From Ancylostoma caninum (Eukaryota; Nematoda; Chromadorea; Rhabditida; Ancylostomatidae), in contig JBAJFG010000136.1 of the NCBI GenBank assembly GCA_037903475.1, positions 267,001 to 331,000 on the forward strand: DNA of 64,000 nucleotides, given 5' to 3'. Below are positions 57,201-64,000 of this stretch, piece after piece. Position 1 is the stretch's first letter, and each line of letters opens with the position of its first letter. Below the pieces are notes generated by a model, which worked only from the letters and a program-made list of their open reading frames with translations, did not search any database and was not told the DNA's origin. The translations under genes and the position numbers were made by a program.

Positions 57201-57902
57201 TTGTTATATAGATCTAAACAAACACTTTATGACCGGTACAAACATCACGATCACCAAGCGAATTTTTTTGTGGAAAGAATAACATGGAAAAAGATAACAA
57301 AATTGAAAGTTTGAATGAAAAAAGAACGCATTCTGGGCCTCTAGGCCCGTTTCCGTGTGTTTAAGGTAGGGTGTTCTAAATGAAAGCGATTTATCCTCAA
57401 GGAAACATGCGGAAACAAAAAAGTACTTCTCACCGGCAATTGTTGTGGTGCAATTTTGTTCGTCTCGCACTGCAGTTGCAGTTCTTCTCAAGGCTGGTGA
57501 GCAACTTCTTCTTAAGTCTGTTCCAGCCGACTCCTTTACCTGAAATTGTCTTATATTCATGGAAATAAAGATGCCTGTCAACAGTTATGCTTTCTATAGA
57601 GCCGTTGCCTCTTCCTCTAACTTAATGATAGATTCCCAAATCCAGGTCCCAAATATTTTCGACGAATTTTTTTCGCTGAAACTCTACATAGTGAGGTCAT
57701 CCACTCCTCACTGAAGCCCTTCAAATTCTACACGGAGGGCTCCTCTAAGGTGCTGAACACGAATATTCTGTCTATTTTGTATCATAGCTTCGTCTTTCCA
57801 AGCACGGAAGCATTACTGCAGCAATCCAAAAGAAATTGTTGATTTCCGCAGGAAAATGACAGTCGCACGCAAAGTGGGGTTGACAATTGTGCTTAGCATC
57901 TA
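57201..57902. other. No recognisable gene
   Basis: Unique sequence between the minisatellite repeat and mariner. No exon or repeat boundary recognised. Confidence 0.35.
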
Positions 57903-59178
57903 TTAGGTTGGTGCAAAAATAATGCGCGTTTGCATGCCTCTGATTCTAAACCTCATAACTCCGTTCAAAATCGATCTTTTTCAAAAGGCTTAAAACCATT
58001 TTAATCCGCAAATCTTTAGCAATAAGATAGACGTTCTCCGACTACCGTGCAAATCTGAGAGGATCTTTTAGAATCGACGAACTTCCGGAGGGCAGTTTTG
58101 GTATCACTTTAGTCTTCGAGAAAATTCTCCTGGAAGAAGTCGCCCAGGTTCTCGGGGAAGTGGTAGTCGGTGAACGAGAAGCTTGCTGATTATGATGTAG
58201 GAGTCCGAGCTTCCTAGCTCAGTTGCTCGAAGGTGGGAAGAATCTGTCGTGCAGGGTGTGCCTGAACGGTACCCTGTAGGAGTGAAGAATCCATTTTATT
58301 GAGCAACGCTGGGGTCACACCGTAAAGTTTCTAATTTATTTCGTTTACGTCTTGAAAGGACTTACCAGATTAGGAAGAATGAATGAGCTGCAGTGAGCAA
58401 TTCTTGCAGCAGGTCACCACAAATTCGCCGTGACCTTATTTTGGTGTTCCTTCGGTTTCTGGGAGTGTTTCGGTGCATCTTCTTCGCCCAACTATTCAGC
58501 GAGGCACCTCATTTTGTCGAAGAGGGTCTATACTTCAAAGTTAATTACTAAGCGACCGACTGTTTGCTTGCAATTCTTTCACTGCAAAGGCTCGAAGCAG
58601 ACCTCTCATCGAAGATCAATGTGGTACTCGTTCAGTATGCGCGACATCAACTCGTCGAGCTTTTTCATCCTCCCATTTTTACTGAAGGGAGGGATGGTCT
58701 GACAACAATCACCGGCAATGTTCTGCGAAACCAAATATGTTGTTTTGGATGGGTGCTGTTTGATAATTGTCATCAGTTGGGAGTTGCAAACCCCAGGAAG
58801 ACCTATGCGACATTCCTTACTTTCGAAGCAAGGCACACCAAGCCGAAAAATGCGGGAGCAGCTCGGCGGAATGCATTCGCTCACACTCCCTTCGCCAAAA
58901 TTATGATAGTATTCCGAGCGGTTCCTGCTGGGATGCCGGCGAGTTTTAGCTCGCTGAAGTGAGTTTGGCGAAAAACTTGTTTTGGCGCCTTTCCTTCCAC
59001 AACTAAAAATTCACCGAAAACATGAACTTCGCTCAAAACACATGAGATGCTTGAAAAGGCCATGAAATTTGCTACAAAACCATATGCAACTTCTCATACC
59101 GATGATGAGAAACACCGGAAGTTTTCTGCACCGAAGATGAAACAGCGGAAAACGCGCATTATTTTTGCACCAACCTAA
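57903..59178 (-). mobile_element. mariner element, full length, degenerate
   Basis: Terminal inverted repeats TTAGGTTGGTGCAAAAATAA at 57903 and its complement ending at 59178, flanked by TA on both sides. The 1,276-bp length is the classic mariner size, and the terminal bases are the widespread TTAGGTTGGTGCAAAA type. It encodes a broken transposase on the minus strand. Confidence 0.95.
58000..59063 (-). pseudogene. mariner transposase, many stops and frameshifts
   Basis: Readable pieces appear in the expected order: ELKLAGIPAGTARN (N-terminal helix-turn-helix), HPSKTTYLVSQNIAG, MKKLDELMSRILNEYHIDLR (linker, usually VPHELNE), EDAPKHSQKPKEHQNK (start of the catalytic core) and FTDYHFPENL (last catalytic segment, normally PSDYHLFxxL). 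Stops and frame changes separate them, so it is inactive. Confidence 0.85.
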
Positions 59179-59652
59179 TAAAATCACTTTATTGTGCAAG
59201 ATCTGGGAGGATTCTGCGATCTTTCCCAGACTATGACCACAGTAACTCTGCGAAAGCGAGATATCGATACAGAATGGACTCTATTCGTGTTCAACCCCTC
59301 ACATAACTCTATTACGCAAAGCTTCAGCGGAAAAGTTTTGAGAATTTTGGGACCCTGGAATACGATGATGCCCAAAAATTTGTGAATCGTCTATGAGAAC
59401 AACAAAAAATAGAGAAATGTTACACCAATGATAGTGCAGAGAAACGAAATGGTGGTATAAAAAATGCTCTTTGAAACTTACTACTTCAAGGAACTCCGAA
59501 TGTGGCGGTGGTGTGGAAAAAGTCTCAGGGGTAGGATACAGAAATGCATGATGAGCTGGAAAAGTTCAATTTAAGCGAAAACAGTTTTGCGATAGAAGTA
59601 CAACAGCAGTAGAAACAAAGCAATACGCCAGCGGAAAACAGGGTCGACTAGT
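59179..59652. other. Spacer, no recognised gene
   Basis: A 63-codon plus frame at 59194-59385 (TVTLRKRDIDTEWTLFVFNP) is conceivably an exon, but I do not recognise it. The rest has no feature. Confidence 0.3.
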
Positions 59653-59957
59653 GTATAGTGAAGTCGTTCTGACAGTGCGTTTTCCGCAACAGCGGCTCCC
59701 TGGCATTGCAGCACGCAGCGCGGTCGGTCAAAAAGTTGACCTATGATCGATCTGGTATCTCTGAACAGTTTTATCGCTTGTTTCCTCTTATAATGTTCTT
59801 CCTCAGCTCTAAGAACAAATGAAGAAGGGAACAGACGATAAAACTCGTCAAAGAAGCCGGATCCATCGTGGATCAACTGTTTGACCGACCGCACTGCGTG
59901 CCCCAATGCCAGCAGGGCCGCTGCCGCGGACAACGCACTGTCAAAACGACTCCACTA
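59653..59957. mobile_element. Foldback MITE (family B), copy 2
   Basis: Ends GTATAGTGAAGTCGTTCTGA and complementary to TATAGTGGAGTCGTTTTGAC. Arms pair for about 110 bp (AACAGCGGC..CCCTGGCATTG, GCACGC/GTGCG, GGTCGGTCAAA). Same family as 30393-30621, including the CTAAGAACAAATGAAGAAGG centre. Confidence 0.85.
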
Positions 59958-59959
59958 TA

Positions 59960-60505
59960 CTTGTTCTGCCCCAAAATCTCAAAATCAAAAATTTCCCTAA
60001 AACTTGGTCTAGAGGTGTTATTTTGAATGCTGATCACTAATACCACACTCATTTTGCGGTGTAACATTTTGCGGCGTAACCCCACCTGGTTAGGATTGCG
60101 GTAGGGTTAGGGTAAGTAACGTAGTGCATCACCTGAATTTTGTCTGTGGGGGTTATTTGACATGCTGAATACGAGTATCACATTGAATTCGCAAGTTGAA
60201 GGCAATTTGACGTTTTCCTATGGATCGTACTTGCCCTAACACTACCACAACCCTACCCAAATGGGGTTGCTGCACTAAACGAGTATAATATTCGTGATCA
60301 GCATACCAAATAACTCCTCCCCCCCCCCACACACAAAATTCAGATGATTCTGTGAGATACACTTACCCCAGCCTGCCATAACCCAACCCAAACTGGCTTA
60401 TGGCACAAAGTGAGTGCGATATTCGTAATCAGCATATCAAATAGAACCCCTAGACGAAGTTCCAGAGAAATTTTTTTTAATTTTGAGATTTTGGGGCAGA
60501 ACAAG
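59960..60505. mobile_element. Foldback MITE (family C), ~546 bp with nested inverted repeats
   Basis: Outer ends CTTGTTCTGCCCCAAAATCT and its exact complement, flanked by TA. Inside, a second inverted pair (about 60133-60180: TTTTGTCTGTGGGGGTTATT, and its relative ending about 60343) folds separately. It abuts MITE family B copy 2 with no spacer, as if inserted at its terminal TA. Confidence 0.8.
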
Positions 60506-60824
60506 TAGAATAGTGCGAGGTACCAAACGAAAACGGTCGTAAACGAAGAACATAAGGAAAAATAAAAAAGGCTCAAACAGCTAGCCGATAACGCCTCTCA
60601 AACACTAAGAAAATCATGGCATCCGCAAACTCGGTCTTGCGAATGCGACTGCGGTATTTTGCCACTGCAGGTCGTAGCAACGTCCCTAACTGCTGAATCC
60701 ACGCAAGAAATAGTGTTACGAGCTGTTACGAGCTCGGTCGTGCACGAGGGTATGAATTTCGCGCCGCTCTGCGTCTTACGTTCCCGACCGCTATTTTCCC
60801 TGTGCCTTTCCCGTCCGTTGTCAA

Positions 60825-60856
60825 GTTGTCGCGAAGTTCATGACTTCGCGACAACC
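60825..60856. repeat. Near-perfect palindrome
   Basis: GTTGTCGCGAAGT and ACTTCGCGACAAC flank the 5-nt centre TCATG. It lies just past the point where the Harbinger copy 2 homology stops, next to repeated AACCTG motifs (60853-60885). Confidence 0.8.
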
Positions 60857-60907
60857 TGACAACCTGCCAACAAGGTGACAGGTTCACAACACCTTCGCGC
60901 CGCATCC

Positions 60908-61568
60908 CAACTTGTGCAGCACGCTTCGGCTCCAATTGTATCCCTTCTTCTAGAATCGCGAATCTCTTCTTCCACTTCCCGAAAGCACACTCCACAATAA
61001 CCCGCATCTTTCTGTGCCACTTATTGTAGTACTCTTCCTGTCTCGTGGAAGGATTCCTGATTGGCGTGATGATGTCGTTGCCGTTTGCGAATCCGGAGTC
61101 TCCAACGAAACAGTACCCAGGGATGACTCGTCTGGCATTGAATGCTTCCTTCAAGCGGGAATATGCATAGACACTTGAATCATGCACTGAGCCCGGGAAG
61201 TTGGAGTTCACGTAAATGAATCTTCCGTGGGCATTCACGACAGCCAGTACGTTGAGAGCTGTGTACCCTTTTCTACAGTAGTACTGCCAGCCGGAACGTG
61301 GTGGCTTCTGTATGGCCACACAGCTACCATCTATAGCGCCTATGATATTCGGAAGCATTCCGGTACGAGCAAAGTCCCTGGCATTTTTACGGCAGAAATC
61401 AATACTACTCAGGTGGCACTTGATGAACTTCTTCACTATCATCGGGTGATTCAGTGCCTTCACCACTTCTGCTACAGCGTTCGATATGTTCTTCTGACTC
61501 ACTCCAATTGTATCAGCCAACACTTCTTCGTGTGCATCCGTAGCCAAGTAGCGGAGAGCAATGATCAC
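60908..61568 (-). pseudogene. PIF/Harbinger transposase, C-terminally truncated (copy 2)
   Basis: An exon starting after TTTCAG (61568) encodes an HTH-like segment (EVLADTIGVSQKNISNAVAE), MLPNIIGAIDGSCVAI (first catalytic Asp), GYCFVGDSGFANG (second Asp) and VIVECAFGKWKKRF (Glu). Homology to copy 1 covers 60908-61316, 409 bp at about 97% by eye. It stops at AAQV, and the frame then runs on through unrelated sequence to 60726. The first exon of the gene is absent to the right, where MITE-like and Helitron sequence begin. The catalytic triad is intact but both ends are missing. Confidence 0.9.
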
Positions 61569-61639
61569 CTGAAATATCACTTTTTTAAAATGTCTGCGTC
61601 ACTTTACTTATCTACCAGTACGCCCTTTGACTCATAGGA

Positions 61640-61725
61640 CTGCGCTCTGCGCTTTCCCACGCGTCCCGCCGCGAAAAGGTGCGGATTTTTGAATGGGCGA
61701 GTTTCGATTCGTTATATTATGATTA
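61640..61725. repeat. MITE-like end between Harbinger and Helitron fragments
   Basis: GCGGATTTTTGAATGGGCGA followed by GATTCGTTATATTATGA resembles 26248-26298 (CGCTTTTTTGAATGGCCATT...ATTCGTTATATATTGATGA). It marks the left breakpoint of the Helitron open frame. Confidence 0.45.
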
Positions 61726-64000
61726 GGTCGTACAATAGCGCAATGGCGATGGCCTCCATGGGTGCGCAAGTGGATACTCCAAGAGGTAGAGGGCCGTACT
61801 GTTTCAGAATTCACGGGCAGATCTACCATTATGCTGGACCTTTGACTCCTCAACAAGGGATGAGCCCACGTTATGGTCAGATATATATACTGGACACGAC
61901 GGATGCAGCTGCTGAAAGGATCGGAAACAACGCAAACGTCGACTGCGACGCATCTGTGATACAGCGTTTGACAACATAGTTCCATCACAACAACCACTAT
62001 GCACAGTCCTTCAGAATGATGGGAGATGTAGTTCGACAGGAAGAAGAACAAGCCAGAAGAGAAGAACGGCCCACACCCACTATTAGAATGATATTTGATG
62101 TGCCAGAGAATCTCGACCGCCGTCGGTATAATATTCCTGCTGCAAACGAAGTTGCCGTCGTTTTTGTCGGAGAGGATGATGATGTGCCTGCAACAAGAGC
62201 CTTATTAATTCATCACAAGAGAAGAGGCCTTCAGCACATTCGTGACATAGATGGATGTTGTGATCCTATGTCTTACCCGTTGCTTTTTCCTAGAGGAAGG
62301 TTAGGCTGGCATGAAAATCTTATGAAGAATCCCAGCCAGAGAATGAGGAAGAGGATTACACAAAGAGAGTTTTATTCAAATCTCCTAGCCATACCAGAAT
62401 CCTTCAATCCATTACATCACGCTGGAAAACTTTTACAGCAGTTTGTCGTGGATGCGTATGTTAAAATTGAACAGAACCGTCTCAACTACACAAAAACACA
62501 GAAGCAACTGTGGATTGACAGTTATCGTGGACTTGCGGATCATCTTAGCAGCGACGCAACCGATGGACCACCTGGACAACGTATTATTCTGCCGTCTTCT
62601 TTTCAAGGAGGGCCTCGCGCTATGCATCAGTCTTACCAGGACGCTATGGCGATCGTCGCAAAGTACGGGAAACCTGACTACTTCCTTACCTTCACGTGCA
62701 ACCCCCAATGGAGAGAAATTACAGAGAACCTATACAGTGGACAAAATTCTTCGGATCGCCCTGATTTAGTTGCTCGTGTATTCCACAGAAAACTGGAAAT
62801 TCTACAGGAATATTTGCTTAAAAAGCACGTCCTAGGTCGTGTTGTCGCTCACGTCGCTGTTATGGAATGGCAGAAGCGCGGACTGCTTCACCGCCACATG
62901 CTTCTTATTATGTCCGCAGATGCAAAGCCGAGGGATGTCGAACAGGTTGATTCCGCGATTAAAGCTTTTTTGCCAGATCCAAACGAGAATAACCGGCCCT
63001 TCGATATAGTGATTAGGAACATGATCCACAGACGCTGCGGAGCAACAGATCAACGGGCTCCCTGATGGTCAACTGAAGGTGTTCCAAGAGATTTCCGAAA
63101 GACTTCCGGGAAACGACCGATATAAATGTCGACGGCTACCCAAAATATAGACGACCGAACAATGGAAGAACGGCTGTGATAGGTGGCGAAACCTTCACCA
63201 ATCAACACGTAGTGCCCTACAACCGTTTCCTCCTGCTTCTACTCAATGCACACGTCAATGTGGAAGTGTGTGGATACATTCAAGTAGTTAAGTACCTGTA
63301 TAAGTACGTCTACAAAGGACCAGATCGTGCCTCTCTGCGATTGCTACAAGAGAATGTCAGTGGCCGACTGAACGAAATCCTGGCATATCTTGACGCCCGC
63401 TATGTCTGCGCACCTGAAGCTATTCACCATATTTTCAAGTACGAATGTCAATTCAAGTCCGACACCGTCTATCGGCTGCAAGTACATCTTCCAGATTACC
63501 AGTTCGTTGCATTTTTGGCCGGCCAGGAACAAGAAGCACTATCTGCAGCTGCTCATAGAGACACCAGATTGACGGCATGGTTCAAACTGAATTTGGAATA
63601 CGAACAAAGAGAACAGGACGGAGTAGATTTACAAGGAGGGATCGATCCACGAACTCTCTACTATTATCAGATACCCGAATTTTTCACCTTTGTGCAAGAA
63701 ACCAGGAAGTGGACGATTCGCGAACGTGGAACTCCTCAAATTGGTAGGATGTACACAGCTACTCCGAGGGATATGGAAAGATTTAGCCTACGACTCCTGC
63801 TACTGCATAGGAAAAACATCCACTCCTTTGAAGACCTTCGAACAATTGAAGGAGTTGTACACACAACGTTCACAGAAGCTGCACGCGCGTTCAACCTTCT
63901 TCACGACGACGCTCATTATGGAGAATGTCTAGCGGAAGCTGCGCAGTTCCAGATGCCCTTCGAGTTACGCGCGCTGTTCGGATACATGCTAGCTTTTTGC
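61726..64000 (+). pseudogene. Helitron Rep (HUH) protein, broken, runs off window
   Basis: Helitron_like_N sequence: YNSAMAMASMGAQVDTPRGR, PRYGQIYILDT, HYAQSFRMM, SYPLLFPRGRLGWH, QRITQREF-type block, PDYFLTFTCNPQWREI, the HUH motif LLHRHMLL (His codon at 62889), then RCSKRFPKDFRETT and the two-tyrosine block VVKYLYKYVYKG (about 63285-63320). Later AHRDTRLTAWFKLN and RMYTATPRDMERFSLRLLLL lead toward the helicase, which lies beyond 64000. Such proteins nick and transfer single strands for rolling-circle transposition. Lesions: in-frame TAG at 61977-61979; one base apparently missing near 63064, giving TGA at 63063-63065; and TGA at 63074-63076 where a Gly codon is expected. From 63077 to the window end the frame is open. 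The N-terminus is lost at the 61.7-kb junction. Confidence 0.93.

Noticed and set aside
60100..60120. Telomere-like GGTAGGGTTAGGGTAAG
   Set aside because: Nematode telomeres are TTAGGC; only two irregular copies, within a foldback MITE.
60726..60907. C-terminal extension of Harbinger copy 2
   Set aside because: It diverges from copy 1 after AAQV and is Arg-rich read-through of non-transposase sequence.

Overview
This window is eukaryotic and almost certainly from a nematode, probably a strongylid/hookworm-type parasite. The coding signal is cut into short exons with GT...TTTCAG introns, and the recognisable host exons are closest to Caenorhabditis-type proteins (UNC-51/ATG1 kinase, HRP-2/SYNCRIP, a DEG/ENaC channel). 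No gene looks complete. Most of the window is transposons, transposon relics, foldback elements and tandem arrays.

Layout, left to right. Positions 1677-3356 hold the first of three copies of a hairpin-headed repeat with an inner ~60-bp minisatellite; the others start at 27772 and 54967. Positions 5034-5504 are a palindromic MITE flanked by TTAA. Positions ~5610-15742 are a 10-kb array of a 59-bp satellite with one GGATCC per unit. Positions 16162-26126 hold minus-strand exon groups: a Tim44-like (MAIP1-type?) gene, an HRP-2 fragment, an unrecognised two-exon gene and five consecutive kinase exons of an unc-51 orthologue, with small MITEs in the introns. Positions 27772-34000 hold the second minisatellite repeat, a 1-kb inverted-repeat element with tRNA-Ser-like arms, a 117-bp tandem array and a Tc1/mariner-like relic with nested terminal repeats.

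The clearest biology lies from 37 to 53 kb. A Mutator-like element (MULE) at 39762-44259 has near-perfect terminal repeats and an exact 9-bp target duplication, and it sits inside a ~195-bp tandem array. Its broken gene encodes C2H2 fingers, a MULE transposase core, a SWIM finger and a C-terminal PHD finger. A second, diverged gene of the same plan lies on the minus strand at 47180-50304. Between them are the C-terminal exons of a broken DEG/ENaC channel and an unidentified minus-strand gene. Next come a truncated PIF/Harbinger transposase (50687-51238) and a convergent Myb/SANT-like gene (51581-52778), together looking like one Harbinger element.

The right end carries Ig-domain exons (54005-54766), the third minisatellite repeat, a degenerate full-length mariner (57903-59178), two abutting foldback MITEs, a second Harbinger transposase fragment on the minus strand, and the Rep (HUH) part of a Helitron that runs off the window at 64000. 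Many lesions in otherwise conserved coding sequence are single-base changes in short homopolymers, so some apparent pseudogenes may be assembly errors; others, such as internal nonsense codons, look like real decay.
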